Assembly: GCF_900095725.1 (NCBI RefSeq)
Contig: NZ_FMMP01000006.1
Span: forward strand, 372,001 to 436,000
Length of the DNA stretch: 64,000 nt
Direction of reading: 5' to 3'
From: Cellulosilyticum sp. I15G10I2
Lineage (GTDB): Bacteria; Bacillota; Clostridia; Lachnospirales; Cellulosilyticaceae
Position 1 is the first letter of the stretch. Every line of letters starts with the position of its first letter. The notes beneath the pieces were generated by a model that ran no database searches, was not told the origin of the DNA, and worked only from the letters and a program-made list of their open reading frames with translations. Both the position numbers and the translations under genes were made by a program. Shown here in pieces: positions 46,650 through 56,959 of the stretch.

Positions 46650-49439
46650 ATGAGGCACCAATACTATAACAAAGATATGGACAAGCTTTTGGATGAGCTG
46701 AATGTAGACAAGCTCAAAGGTCTGTCTAATAAAGAAGCTTGTAATAGATTAGAACAATATGGAAGCAATGCATTTAGTAAACTCAAAGAAAAAAGTATGC
46801 TGCAGGAAATAAGAGAGATTCTTACAGGACAGCTTATTGTAATCTTACTCATTGCAGCAGGTATTAGTTTTTTGATTAGAGAATATGAGGATGGCATTGG
46901 TATATGCTTAGCAGTATTAATAGGGAGTGGAATAGGTCTGCTAACTGAGAATAGATCTAAAAAGGCGGCCGAAGCACTCAGTAAAATGACAGAAGACATT
47001 TCAGTAAAAGTACTACGCAATGAACATAAAGTTTTAATCCACAAAAGTGAGATTGTTCCAGGTGATATTGTATATCTTGAAAGTGGAGACAGGGTGCCGG
47101 CAGATGGCAGAATTATAGAGTCAATAGATCTTAAAGTAAGAGAAGATATGCTTACGGGAGAATCAGATGATGTAAGTAAGAAACCAGGTGTTGTGCAAGC
47201 AGAAGTTTTAACAATTGGAAAAGAGACAGTGGTTCAGGATCCTGTCCCAGCTAAGCAGTACAATATGTTGTTTGGCGGCACGCTTATAGCGCTTGGAAGT
47301 GCGAAAATGGTGATTACAACCACTGGAGATCATACAGAAATGGGATGTATTGCTAAGGCACTGGGGGATAAAGAAGAAGATACACCGCTTGAGATTAAAA
47401 TGGATGGGCTTGGAAAAACTATTTCTAAGGTATCGACTGGTATTGCAAGCATGCTTTTTATATACATGCTCATACAAATTATACAGGCAAGTTCTATTAA
47501 ATTAGTTTTTACAAGTTTTAAAGCCTTTCTTGATGGACTACGCCCAGTAATAATAAGCTTCCCGGAAATAAAAACGGCATTTATTGTATGTGTTGCACTA
47601 ATTGTTGCAGCGGTTCCGGAGGGGCTTCCGACTATGATTAATATTACACTTGCCATTACCATGAAGCAAATGGCAAAAATAAATGTATTAGTCAGAAAAA
47701 AAGAAGCTTGTGAAACGATTGGTGCTGTAAGCGTTATATGTAGTGATAAAACGGGGACGCTTACACAAAATAGGATGAAAGTATCAGAAATCTATATTGA
47801 GGGAAACTATCATGCGAGTAAGGCTATTGACGGCTATCAGTATTTCTTAGACAATTGTATGCTTAACGGCACGGCAGATATTGAAAAGTATAGAGGAGAA
47901 GAAAAGTATATAGGAAGTGCGACAGAATGCGCCTTATTAGCTTTGTGTGAAGATTATAATTATAGAGAACGGAGACGTCAGACCAATATTGTTAAACAAA
48001 TACCCTTTTCCTCTCAAAACAAATATATGCTTACTGTTATACTTAAACAAGGAGCTTACCAAATTCTATCAAAGGGAGCACCAGAAGTTATACTAAAACA
48101 ATGTAGTTTTGAAAACATGAATGGCCAAGTGAAGCCATTAACTAAAAGCAGAGTAAAGGAAATTCTATATCACATTGAGCTGCTCCAATCTGAGGCGCGA
48201 CGTGTTCTTGCTTTTGCCCATCAGCAAGTCCCTCAAGAAAAAAATATACTGCAGGAAGGTGATCTTGAGAGGCAACTTATTTTCGATGGATTTGTAGGGA
48301 TTAATGACCCGTTAAGAGAAGGGGTAAAAGAAGCGATTGCTATAGCTAAAGAGGGTGGCATAGAAACTAAAATGCTAACAGGAGATAACATTCAAACAGC
48401 TAAGGCGATTGGTAAAGAAATAGGGCTGGTTGGGCCGGGGTTAAGAGCTGTGGAGGCTACTTATATCGATACGCTGAGTGAAGAAGAACTCATTAAAGAA
48501 GTAAAACATATTGCGATTGTTGCAAGGTCTAAACCGGATACTAAAATGCGCATTGTACAAGCTCTACAAAAATCGGGTGAAGTTGTTGCTGTAACAGGAG
48601 ATGGAATTAACGACGCACCAGCTCTTGCAAAAGCAGACGTAGGCATTGCTATGGGGATTGCAGGAACAGAAGTAAGTAAAAATGCAGCAGATATTATTTT
48701 AACAGACGACAGTTTTAATACAATTGTAGAAGCTATCAAATGGGGGCGCGGGATTTATAATAATTTTCAAAGGTTTATTCAATTTCAGTTGAGCGTTAAT
48801 ATTATAGCATTTTTGATTGCCATTATAAGTCAGCTTATGGGGTATGAAATGCCATTTACTACTATTCATTTATTATGGATTAACATTATTATGGATGGAC
48901 CTCCGGCCTTAGCACTTGGGCTAGAACCTATTAGAGCAAGTGTTATGAAAAGAAAACCTATCAGGAGAGATGCCAATATCATCAATTCATTTATGATTAG
49001 AACGATTCTTATTAATAGTCTCTTTATAACAATATTACTTTTTATGCAGATTCAGTGGAATTTTTTAGGTGTTTCTGGGCAGACAGCTGAGAAGCAAACA
49101 GTCCTTTTTAGTTTGTTTGCATTTAGCATCTTATTTAATGCACTCAACTGCCGAGAGTTTGGAACGGGAAGTATTTTCCCTAATTTCTTTAAAAATAAAC
49201 TAGCACTAAGAATCATTGTTTTTACAGCCAGCCTACAAATTATTATTACGCAATACAGTGGGGCGTTCTTTAACACTACACCTCTTTCAGCACAGATGTG
49301 GATTAAAATTATAGCGTGTGCATCTTTGGTTGTTATTGGTAATGAAATGATTAAATATTTTTTAAGAGCAGCAAAGCGGTCAGCAAAGACGGCAGTAAAG
49401 CATGCAAGAAGCATTTATGTGCAGTCTAATAAAGGCTAG
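46650..49439 (+). CDS. P-type calcium-transporting ATPase (P2 type)
   Basis: The 929-residue product has all P-type ATPase landmarks: LTGES (actuator domain), PEGLP in helix M4, the phosphorylated aspartate in CSDKTGTLTQNRM, KGAPE in the nucleotide domain, and TGDGINDAPALAKADVG in the P domain. The N-terminus and helices M5-M6 are of the SERCA/PMCA type, which suggests calcium export. The start is placed at 46650 with GGGGAGAAGCG upstream; an earlier in-frame ATG at 46605 has no RBS. It acts in the cytoplasmic membrane. The C-terminal tail is basic. Some manganese transporters look similar. Confidence 0.9.
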   Translation: MRHQYYNKDMDKLLDELNVDKLKGLSNKEACNRLEQYGSNAFSKLKEKSMLQEIREILTGQLIVILLIAAGISFLIREYEDGIGICLAVLIGSGIGLLTENRSKKAAEALSKMTEDISVKVLRNEHKVLIHKSEIVPGDIVYLESGDRVPADGRIIESIDLKVREDMLTGESDDVSKKPGVVQAEVLTIGKETVVQDPVPAKQYNMLFGGTLIALGSAKMVITTTGDHTEMGCIAKALGDKEEDTPLEIKMDGLGKTISKVSTGIASMLFIYMLIQIIQASSIKLVFTSFKAFLDGLRPVIISFPEIKTAFIVCVALIVAAVPEGLPTMINITLAITMKQMAKINVLVRKKEACETIGAVSVICSDKTGTLTQNRMKVSEIYIEGNYHASKAIDGYQYFLDNCMLNGTADIEKYRGEEKYIGSATECALLALCEDYNYRERRRQTNIVKQIPFSSQNKYMLTVILKQGAYQILSKGAPEVILKQCSFENMNGQVKPLTKSRVKEILYHIELLQSEARRVLAFAHQQVPQEKNILQEGDLERQLIFDGFVGINDPLREGVKEAIAIAKEGGIETKMLTGDNIQTAKAIGKEIGLVGPGLRAVEATYIDTLSEEELIKEVKHIAIVARSKPDTKMRIVQALQKSGEVVAVTGDGINDAPALAKADVGIAMGIAGTEVSKNAADIILTDDSFNTIVEAIKWGRGIYNNFQRFIQFQLSVNIIAFLIAIISQLMGYEMPFTTIHLLWINIIMDGPPALALGLEPIRASVMKRKPIRRDANIINSFMIRTILINSLFITILLFMQIQWNFLGVSGQTAEKQTVLFSLFAFSILFNALNCREFGTGSIFPNFFKNKLALRIIVFTASLQIIITQYSGAFFNTTPLSAQMWIKIIACASLVVIGNEMIKYFLRAAKRSAKTAVKHARSIYVQSNKG

Positions 49440-49501
49440 TAAGAATGAGGAGAAGTAGGCAATTAAGATTTGCAACGTAGAGAATAAGGTGTAAATACAT
49501 A

Positions 49502-49546
49502 AATACCCTATAAAAAGTACGCATGAAGTACATTTTATAGGGTATT
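49502..49546. terminator. Bidirectional terminator between Ca-ATPase and unknown gene
   Basis: A perfect 14-bp stem (AATACCCTATAAAA at 49502-49515 with its complement at 49533-49546) lies between convergent genes. Confidence 0.88.
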
Positions 49547-49563
49547 CTTATACTGTTAGGTAT

Positions 49564-50922
49564 TTAGTGCTTATGATCTTGACAATTACAGTTATGATGA
49601 TTAGATTGAGGTTCATACTCATTTTCTTCTAGAACATGACTCAGATACATGGCTGCGGTAAAGCTTTGATGCCTATTGGAAGTAGGGCTAAAAGCCTGCT
49701 GCATATAGATACTAAAACTTTTAGAAGACATTATAAATGGAATGGTACTTATAAAGTATTGCATTCTAAGTTTACGTTGGGCAGCTGGTAACTGTAAAAG
49801 GTGCAGTTTAAGTTTTGCTGAGAAATTATCAAAAACTGCAATGATATCAGGTGCAGGCTGTGGATTTTTTTGAATGGCAAAGCCAAAAATATGACTCGCA
49901 TCAACGGATAAATAAGTATGCATGAGTGTAAACAAAGGATCTAATGTTTCATTCTCAGATACTTTTTGATATTTTATTTTCAGACTGTCTTTTATTTCAC
50001 GGACTTGATCAGGCAGGGTGGATAAAAATAATTCTTTATTTTCATCTGAAATTAAAATATCTTTTAAGGTATAGTAAAGATCATAAAAACTAATATGCAG
50101 TGTTGTAAGTGTTTTGAAATCCAGATCTTCTAGTAGAAGAAGACTCGCAAGCGCACCTGTTAGCTTATAAAGTGTATTCAACATCTGAAGTGAGGTGACT
50201 ATAGTTTCTCCAAGAAGATCAGCATTTTCATAGAAGTCCTCTGTATGCACTTCCTCATTTAATTCTGAAAGGGTAACCGCAATATCATTGAAATCTTCAC
50301 CAAAAGAAGGGCATAGATGTCCGTCGAAAAGCTGTTCGAGTACAGAGGTGAGTAATACTGCATTTTCATAGTTATCCTCTATAGCAATAAATTCAATGCT
50401 TTTTTTCACATAACTTAAATAATTTTCTTTTGTCATTCTAATCGGTATATAAGGCAAAAGCAAAGAAGCTCTTTCTTGTTTAGTATGCATATCAGTTGCA
50501 TCAAATATAAAACTTACACAATCAGAGCTTAACTGATTGAAATCTATGGATGCTATTTGTTCTTCTATTAACTTTGGGAACTCACCTGATAGATCAGATA
50601 TATTTTGAGTGAAATTTAAATGAGTCGTTAAGTGGTGTAATTCTCTTTGATAGGCGTTTAATACACGGTATTTTCTCTCTAGAACTTTTCTGATTTCAAG
50701 AATTTGAGAGGCATAAGTCTCTTTTGAAGTAGCATTCTCAGCAAATATTTCGGGAAGTTCTAAAAAAATATTTTTTAAACGATTGATAATATCTGATGTT
50801 TCTTCATCCAGATAGTTGATTGAGGTATATAAAGTATTATTTAGAAGTGCTAAATATTCATCAATATACTTAATATATGAATAAGACAAACTAATAAATA
50901 ATTGATTTTCATTTTGATTCAC
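49564..50922 (-). CDS. Unknown 452-residue helical protein with His/Cys tail
   Basis: The product appears all-helical with no membrane segment or signal peptide. Repeated leucine-rich helices suggest a helical-bundle or repeat fold. The C-terminus ends NHHNCNCQDHKH, a short His/Cys cluster that could bind a transition metal. It is a single gene, with divergent glgB on the other side and a terminator behind it. I recognise no family. A scaffold or metal-handling role is a guess. Confidence 0.6.
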   Translation of the reverse strand: MNQNENQLFISLSYSYIKYIDEYLALLNNTLYTSINYLDEETSDIINRLKNIFLELPEIFAENATSKETYASQILEIRKVLERKYRVLNAYQRELHHLTTHLNFTQNISDLSGEFPKLIEEQIASIDFNQLSSDCVSFIFDATDMHTKQERASLLLPYIPIRMTKENYLSYVKKSIEFIAIEDNYENAVLLTSVLEQLFDGHLCPSFGEDFNDIAVTLSELNEEVHTEDFYENADLLGETIVTSLQMLNTLYKLTGALASLLLLEDLDFKTLTTLHISFYDLYYTLKDILISDENKELFLSTLPDQVREIKDSLKIKYQKVSENETLDPLFTLMHTYLSVDASHIFGFAIQKNPQPAPDIIAVFDNFSAKLKLHLLQLPAAQRKLRMQYFISTIPFIMSSKSFSIYMQQAFSPTSNRHQSFTAAMYLSHVLEENEYEPQSNHHNCNCQDHKH

Positions 50923-51071
50923 AAGTCAAAACTCCTTTTTCTTTTTATATTAAGGATATACAATTTTTTTAAAGATAGCAAGTCTATGTATGTATTTGTT
51001 GTAAAAAAATGGATATCGTTATTGAAAAAATATTAAAAATAGTTTAGTATAATATAAAGAGGTGAAAAATT

Positions 51072-53291
51072 ATGGAATTTAATATAACGTTAATTAATGA
51101 ACAATTATCTAGACTTGAAAAAGGGGATTGTAAAGATCCGCATAGTATATTGGGGATGTATACTAAAAATGATAATAATCGGACAAGCCTTATGGTAAGA
51201 ATTTTTTGCCCCACAGCGTGCAGTGTGACGCTCGTACATATGGGAGACAGTGCTAAAAGATATATACTCACACCGAATGGTACACAGGGTATTTTTGAAG
51301 GGGAATTAAAAAAAAGAAAAAATAAGTTTTTATATAAGCTTCAATGTAAGGATAGTGAGGGAAATAGATGGTCTTATGTAGATCCTTATCAATTTGAAAC
51401 GAGTTTTTTAGAAGATGAGCTTGATACATTTCAGATGGGTACAAACTTTCAAATGTATAATAAGTTAGGCGCAAACTTTAAGGAGATTAATGGTGTATGG
51501 GGTGTTAGCTTTGCTGTTTGGGCACCTCATGCTAAAAGGGTTAGTGTAATAGGGGGCTTTAATAATTGGGATGGTAGAAGACATCCTATGCGTCTCATCG
51601 AGAAATATGGTATATGGGAAATTTTTATTCCGGGTATTGAGGAGATGGAAGTTTATAAATATGAGATTAAAACGCAAGACGATATTCTTTTATATAAAGC
51701 TGATCCTTATGCAAAATACGGTCAAATCAGACCAGATAATGCATCAGTTGTTTACAACCTTAATAAGTATAAATGGAAAGATAAAAAGTGGCTGGAGAAG
51801 AGAAGGCAAAAAGCATATTATAAAGAGCCTGTATCTATTTACGAAGTGCATATTGGTTCATGGAAAAGACATCCTGACGGCGCTTTTTATACCTATAAGG
51901 AAGCTGCTGATGAGCTTGCTAAGTATATTAAAGAGATGGGGTATACCCATGTAGAGCTTATGGGGATTATTGAACATCCATACGATGGCTCTTGGGGGTA
52001 TCAAGTCACGGGATACTTTGCACCAACCAGCAGATATGGTACGCCGGATGATTTTAGGTACTTTATAGATACGATGCATAAGCATCAGATAGGCGTAATA
52101 TTGGACTGGGTACCTGCGCATTTTCCAAAAGATGCATTCGCCCTTGAAAAGTTTGACGGAGAAGCTTTATATGAACATGTGGATGAAAAACAAGCACATC
52201 ACCCGCATTGGGGAACGCTTATCTTTGATTATGGAAAACCTCAAGTTGATTTATTTCTTATTGCCAGTGCACTTTCTTGGCTGGAGAATTATCATATAGA
52301 TGGTTTAAGGGTTGATGCAGTAGCCTCTATGCTTTATTTAGATTATGGAAGAGAAGGAGACTATGTCCCTAACCGATATGGTGGCAGAGAAAATCTAGAA
52401 GCGGTGGAGTTTTTTAAAAAACTTAATAAAGAAGCCTATAGTCAATTTCCAGGCGTTATGATGATTGCAGAAGAATCTACGTCATGGCCAAAAGTATCAC
52501 ATCCAGTTGATGAGGGTGGACTAGGCTTTGGGTTTAAGTGGAACATGGGATGGATGAATGATTTTTTAAGTTATATGAAAATAGATCCTTATTTTAGAAA
52601 ATATAATCATGAGAAGATTACATTTAGTTTGATGTATGCTTTTAGTGAAAACTTCATTCAAGTTTTATCTCATGATGAAGTGGTTCATGGGAAGAGCTCA
52701 ATGATTTATAAAATGCCAGGCAACGACTGGCAGAAGTTTGCAAATTTGAGAGCTGCATATGGCTATATGTTTATGCATCCTGGCAAAAAGATGTTATTTA
52801 TGGGAAATGAATTCGCTCAAACGACGGAGTGGAATGAAGGGAAAGAATTAGATTGGGGGCTTATTGTGAATAAACCCCATGCTTGTATCTTGCAATATGT
52901 TAAAGATCTTAACAAGCTTTATAAAACCAATAGATGTCTATGGGAGCTCGGTAATGGCTATGATAATTTTGAATGGATAGATTGTGATAATAAAGATCAA
53001 AGTATTATCTCTTTTATTCGAAAAGGACTCCAGATTAAAGATAAACTTATTATAGTTAGTAATTTTACCCCTGTGTCGTATACAAACTATCGTATTGGTG
53101 TTCCAGATCATGCCACCTACACAGAAGTCTTAAATAGTGATGATTTATGTTACGATGGCACTGGCATGATAAACGGCACAATAGATTCAGACAGGATACC
53201 GTGGCATGGCAAATCTTGCAGTATAGAAATAAAGATCCCGCCTTTAGGCATATGTGTTTTTAAAATAGAAAAACTACTTAAAATAGTTTGA
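51072..53291 (+). CDS. glgB: 1,4-alpha-glucan branching enzyme
   Basis: The 739-residue GH13 enzyme is of the long form with an N1 domain (GDCKDPHSILGMY), a CBM48 domain (about 115-215) and the TIM barrel. Catalytic regions are VILDWVPAHF, GLRVDAVASMLYLDY (nucleophile Asp), MMIAEESTSW (acid/base Glu) and LSHDEVVHGKSSM (transition-state Asp). It makes alpha-1,6 branches in glycogen. No glgA, glgC, glgD or glgP is near, so other glycogen genes must be elsewhere. The RBS is AGAGGTGAAAAATT. A small unknown gene follows after 60 bases. Confidence 0.96.
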   Translation: MEFNITLINEQLSRLEKGDCKDPHSILGMYTKNDNNRTSLMVRIFCPTACSVTLVHMGDSAKRYILTPNGTQGIFEGELKKRKNKFLYKLQCKDSEGNRWSYVDPYQFETSFLEDELDTFQMGTNFQMYNKLGANFKEINGVWGVSFAVWAPHAKRVSVIGGFNNWDGRRHPMRLIEKYGIWEIFIPGIEEMEVYKYEIKTQDDILLYKADPYAKYGQIRPDNASVVYNLNKYKWKDKKWLEKRRQKAYYKEPVSIYEVHIGSWKRHPDGAFYTYKEAADELAKYIKEMGYTHVELMGIIEHPYDGSWGYQVTGYFAPTSRYGTPDDFRYFIDTMHKHQIGVILDWVPAHFPKDAFALEKFDGEALYEHVDEKQAHHPHWGTLIFDYGKPQVDLFLIASALSWLENYHIDGLRVDAVASMLYLDYGREGDYVPNRYGGRENLEAVEFFKKLNKEAYSQFPGVMMIAEESTSWPKVSHPVDEGGLGFGFKWNMGWMNDFLSYMKIDPYFRKYNHEKITFSLMYAFSENFIQVLSHDEVVHGKSSMIYKMPGNDWQKFANLRAAYGYMFMHPGKKMLFMGNEFAQTTEWNEGKELDWGLIVNKPHACILQYVKDLNKLYKTNRCLWELGNGYDNFEWIDCDNKDQSIISFIRKGLQIKDKLIIVSNFTPVSYTNYRIGVPDHATYTEVLNSDDLCYDGTGMINGTIDSDRIPWHGKSCSIEIKIPPLGICVFKIEKLLKIV

Positions 53292-53351
53292 TTTGCTGTT
53301 TGTCTTAATGTAAAATAGGTAATACTTCTAATAAAAAAGGAAGTATAATTC

Positions 53352-53885
53352 ATGTATCTTATCAGACAAGTATTTAATCCTATTGAAAATCTAGATGATA
53401 TGTATATTTATGAATCTATAGATGAGTTATGGCAGCTTAACCAAATTATTAAAGTAAGAGACAGCAGAAGTTTGGCTAAGTTACTTGGATATAGTACGAT
53501 ATATTTCGATTATGCTATTATAAAATTTAATAGGATTTATCGTAATACTTTTTATTACCTATATCCTCGTATCAAAGTTATTATAGATAAAAAAGATGTT
53601 GTTGACGTTTTTAAATCTATTACAAATCCGCAGGATGAAGCTTATGAGGAAGCAGCAGCTATAGTAGAAACTCAAGCGGATAAGCAGTGTTCTAAAGAAG
53701 TATTAGACTATTTTATATATCATTTTTATACGATGACATCCAAACAAGATGCCATTAAGCATTATGAACTCTGGCAGACTTATGTGCCGCTTAATGATAA
53801 AAAAATAGGCAGCTTTGTAAGTCTCATGGAAATTTATCTTGATGAGATTACAAACTACTTTGATAAACCACAGACGATGCTTTGA
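53352..53885 (+). CDS. 177-residue protein of unknown function
   Basis: The product is hydrophilic and alpha-helical, rich in tyrosine and lysine, with no signal peptide or membrane helix. It includes SRSLAKLLGYSTIYFDYAI near residue 45, which has a vague helix-turn-helix look but no clear family match. The RBS AAAAAAGGAAGTATAATTC is good. It follows glgB by 60 bases without a terminator between, so cotranscription is likely. Function unknown. Confidence 0.6.
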   Translation: MYLIRQVFNPIENLDDMYIYESIDELWQLNQIIKVRDSRSLAKLLGYSTIYFDYAIIKFNRIYRNTFYYLYPRIKVIIDKKDVVDVFKSITNPQDEAYEEAAAIVETQADKQCSKEVLDYFIYHFYTMTSKQDAIKHYELWQTYVPLNDKKIGSFVSLMEIYLDEITNYFDKPQTML

Positions 53886-53910
53886 TGTTTTAGTTTTTCT
53901 ATGGCTATAA

Positions 53911-53962
53911 GTCAATAAAAAGCAAGCTTTCCTATCACACGGGAAGCTTGCTTTTTATTGAC
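53911..53962. terminator. Very stable bidirectional terminator
   Basis: A 22-bp stem with one G-U pair (53911-53932 with 53941-53962) lies between convergent genes. It contains A5 and T5 runs and can end transcripts from both sides. Confidence 0.93.
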
Positions 53963-54035
53963 TCGTAATAGATTTATTTCTTACTTAAGTGGTACTTTAA
54001 TTTAAATACAATACTATACATGACATGATTATATT

Positions 54036-55415
54036 TTATTCGGGCTGAGTCAGAAATACCCTTGCCTTATCAATATGAGAGCAGACAGCTTGCATACTAG
54101 GACCACCTTTTACTTGGCGTTCATTAACGCATGTTGCTAAAGAGATTGCTTCATAAATATCATCTTCAAATATAGGATGAATGGACTGATAAACCTCAAG
54201 AGGAAGCTCTTCTAGAGAAATATTTTCTGTGACACAATGTAAAACAAGCTTTCCAATAACTTCGTGAGCATCTCTAAAAGCTAAACCTTTTTTTACAAGA
54301 TAATCTGCAGCATCCGTAGCATTTGTAAAACCACCTGCAGCTGCCTTATACATATTTTTATCACAAACATGCATAGTTTTAATCATTTGATTAAATATAG
54401 GTAAACACATTTTAAGCGTATCAATACTATCAAAAATACGTTCTTTATCTTCTTGCATATCTTTATTATAAGCTAAGGGGAGCCCTTTCATAGTGGTCAG
54501 AAGACTTATTAGATTGCCGTAGACTCTGCCGGACTTGCCGCGTACAAGCTCGGCAATATCAGGGTTTTTTTTCTGTGGCATAATAGAACTGCCTGTACTA
54601 TAGGCATCATCTAATTCGATAAAACGAAACTCATGAGAGCTCCACAAAATAATTTCTTCACTAAAACGGCTAAGATGCATCATTAAGGTAGAGATAGTAT
54701 AGAGAAGATCGAGGCAGAAATCTCTGTCAGATACACCATCTAGGCTATTTTCGCAAAGACTGTCAAATGCTAAAGACTCAGCAACAAAATCTCGATCTAG
54801 GGGATAGGTAGTTGTTGCAAGCGCACCGCTTCCAAGAGGAAGGGCATTTGTCATAGTATACGTGAAAGTTAGACGTTTGTAGTCTCGTTTAAGCATTTCG
54901 AAATAAGCCATGAGATGATGCCCGAAAGTAATAGGCTGTGCACGCTGCAGATGGGTATAACCGGGCATAATGGTAGCTGTATGCTGAGCGGCAATACTTA
55001 CTAAAGTATCCATTAAACTTAAAAGCATCGTTTTAAGTTCAGTAATTTCATCACGCACATACATTCTAACATCAAGTGCAACTTGATCATTACGGCTTCT
55101 TCCGGTATGCATTCTCTTAGCAACATCACCTATTCTGTCAATAAGTAATGATTCGATATTCATATGAATATCTTCCATCTTTTCATTAAAAACGACTGTT
55201 CCTTTTTCAATATCTGACAAGAGGTCTAACAAACCTTGCTCGATGAGCTTGCCATCATCAACAGATATAATATTTTGCTTAGCAAGCATCGCAACATGCG
55301 CTATGCTGCCAAGAATATCATGTTTGTAAAGCCTAGCATCAAATGATATTGAAGAATTAAAATGATCTGTTAAAGTATCAGTTTCTTTAGCAAATCTTCC
55401 GCCCCATAATTTCAT
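54036..55415 (-). CDS. argH: Argininosuccinate lyase
   Basis: The 459-residue product starts MKLWGGRFAKETD. It has the fumarase/ASL signature GSSIMPQKKNPD with the catalytic serine loop, and MHTGRSRNDQVALDVRMY in the substrate region. It splits argininosuccinate into arginine and fumarate, the last step of arginine synthesis. The start at 55415 follows AAGGAGGACACAT; an ATG at 55448 lies before the RBS. It is 97 bases downstream of argG, with a hairpin between the two. Confidence 0.97.
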   Translation of the reverse strand: MKLWGGRFAKETDTLTDHFNSSISFDARLYKHDILGSIAHVAMLAKQNIISVDDGKLIEQGLLDLLSDIEKGTVVFNEKMEDIHMNIESLLIDRIGDVAKRMHTGRSRNDQVALDVRMYVRDEITELKTMLLSLMDTLVSIAAQHTATIMPGYTHLQRAQPITFGHHLMAYFEMLKRDYKRLTFTYTMTNALPLGSGALATTTYPLDRDFVAESLAFDSLCENSLDGVSDRDFCLDLLYTISTLMMHLSRFSEEIILWSSHEFRFIELDDAYSTGSSIMPQKKNPDIAELVRGKSGRVYGNLISLLTTMKGLPLAYNKDMQEDKERIFDSIDTLKMCLPIFNQMIKTMHVCDKNMYKAAAGGFTNATDAADYLVKKGLAFRDAHEVIGKLVLHCVTENISLEELPLEVYQSIHPIFEDDIYEAISLATCVNERQVKGGPSMQAVCSHIDKARVFLTQPE

Positions 55416-55455
55416 ATGTGTCCTCCTTGTTTGTGGGTGTTTATTCATCTTTAAT

Positions 55456-55491
55456 ACAACAAAAGATATCTATAGAGATATCTTTTGTTGT
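55456..55491 (-). terminator. Hairpin between argG and argH
   Basis: A perfect 16-bp stem (ACAACAAAAGATATCT, loop ATAG, complement) lies between the two genes of one operon. There is no U-tract on the minus strand after the stem. It may partly terminate, protect the argG mRNA end or set the ratio between the two proteins. Confidence 0.55.
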
Positions 55492-55512
55492 CTATTTTAT
55501 AAATGGTTTAAA

Positions 55513-56724
55513 TTATTTTTGGTCTCTGTTTTGCTGCATAAGTGCTCTTACACGTAATGGAAGTCCGTATAGTGTAATAAAACCACCGGCATCTTTATGA
55601 TCATATAGATCTCCGGTTGTAAAACTAGCTAAATCTTCGCTGTAAAGAGAGAAAGGTGATTGAGTCCCTTGTGGAATGATATTACCTTTATAAAGCTTAA
55701 GTTTTACTTCGCCTGTTACCACTTTTTGAGTGTTTTCAACAAAAGCTTGAAGTGCCTCGCGAAGCGGTGTAAACCATTTACCGTTATAAATAAGATCTGC
55801 AAATTCAATTGCTACACCTTGTTTGAAACGATAAGTTTCGCGATCTAAAGTTAAGTGCTCAAGTTCTTCATGTGCTTTGTAAAGTATAGTACCACCTGGC
55901 GTTTCATATACACCACGGGATTTCATGCCAACAACTCTGTTTTCTACGATATCTTCTATACCAATACCGTTTGCACCACCAAGCTCATTCAATTTTTCAA
56001 GTAAGCTGGAAGGCTCCATAGCTATTCCGTCTAAATGAGTCGGAATCCCCTGTTCAAAAGTTAAGGTGATAATAGTAGGTGCATCTGGAGCTTTTTCTGG
56101 AGAAACACCTAATTTTAATAAAGTATCATAGCTTGGTGCATTCCATGGGTCTTCAAGCTCTAGACCTTCGTGAGAGATATGCCACATATTACGGTCGCGG
56201 CTATAGCTGTCTTCTTTTTTCATTGGAACAGGAAGTCCTCTTTCCTCAAGGTAGGCTATTTCCTCTTCGCGGGATGAGATGTCCCATATACGCCATGGCG
56301 CAATAACTTTAAGATGAGGTGCAAGTGCTGCAATACCAAGTTCGAAACGAATTTGATCATTGCCTTTTCCTGTACAGCCGTGACAAATAGCGGTAGCTCC
56401 TTCTTTAAGTGCAACATTAACTAATGTTTTGGCAATAATAGCACGGGCGATAGAGGTGCCAAGATAGTATTTAGATTCATAAATAGCACCTGATTGAATC
56501 ATTGGAAAAACATAATCACGCATAAATTCATCTTTTACATTTTCAACATATACTTTACTTACGCCCATAGCAAGCGCTCTTTCTTCCAGTCCTACAAGTT
56601 CAACATCTTGTCCAACATTTATACATACTGCAACAACTTCAAAGTCATAATTTTCTTTTAGCCAAGGAATAATAACAGAAGTATCTAAGCCACCAGAGTA
56701 TGCTAACACAACTTTTTCTTTCAT
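55513..56724 (-). CDS. argG: Argininosuccinate synthase
   Basis: The 403-residue product starts [20 protein letters not shown] with the SGGxDS pyrophosphatase loop for ATP. It also has [15 protein letters not shown] and [16 protein letters not shown], which bind aspartate and citrulline. It joins citrulline and aspartate to argininosuccinate. The ATG is preceded by AAGGAGGAGCTGTATT. It is the first gene of argGH, with a promoter and ArgR-like sites at 56766-56805. Confidence 0.97.
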   Translation of the reverse strand: MKEKVVLAYSGGLDTSVIIPWLKENYDFEVVAVCINVGQDVELVGLEERALAMGVSKVYVENVKDEFMRDYVFPMIQSGAIYESKYYLGTSIARAIIAKTLVNVALKEGATAICHGCTGKGNDQIRFELGIAALAPHLKVIAPWRIWDISSREEEIAYLEERGLPVPMKKEDSYSRDRNMWHISHEGLELEDPWNAPSYDTLLKLGVSPEKAPDAPTIITLTFEQGIPTHLDGIAMEPSSLLEKLNELGGANGIGIEDIVENRVVGMKSRGVYETPGGTILYKAHEELEHLTLDRETYRFKQGVAIEFADLIYNGKWFTPLREALQAFVENTQKVVTGEVKLKLYKGNIIPQGTQSPFSLYSEDLASFTTGDLYDHKDAGGFITLYGLPLRVRALMQQNRDQK

Positions 56725-56765
56725 AATACAGCTCCTCCTTAAAATTTTAAATATATATAAGTATT

Positions 56766-56805
56766 TACGTATAATTATACATAATTAACTGTATAATTCA
56801 ATACT
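56766..56805 (-). promoter_or_regulatory. argG promoter overlapped by ArgR-like boxes
   Basis: On the minus strand, TTGAAT (56801-56796) is followed after 16 bases by TATAAT (56779-56774). Two AT-rich palindromic boxes overlap it: GTATAATTATAC at 56769-56780 and GTATAATTCAATAC at 56791-56804, with centres 23 bp apart. This resembles tandem ARG boxes bound by ArgR/AhrC. The operator reading is inference; the promoter is good. Confidence 0.65.
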
Positions 56806-56959
56806 TATCTAAAAAATATTTATGATTTACATACAGATATAGTATATATTCATTTTTAAAAGTTGTATACCTCTTTATGTAAAAATAATACAGTATAGAA
56901 AAAATGGCTGGTGTGTAGTATACTTATATTGTTTAAATAAGGACAAGGAGGAATGACAA

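Noticed and set aside
46664-49414. Several long minus-strand open frames opposite the P-type ATPase gene
   Set aside because: They lie wholly antisense to a gene with complete P-type ATPase motifs, lack ribosome binding sites and have shadow-like composition.
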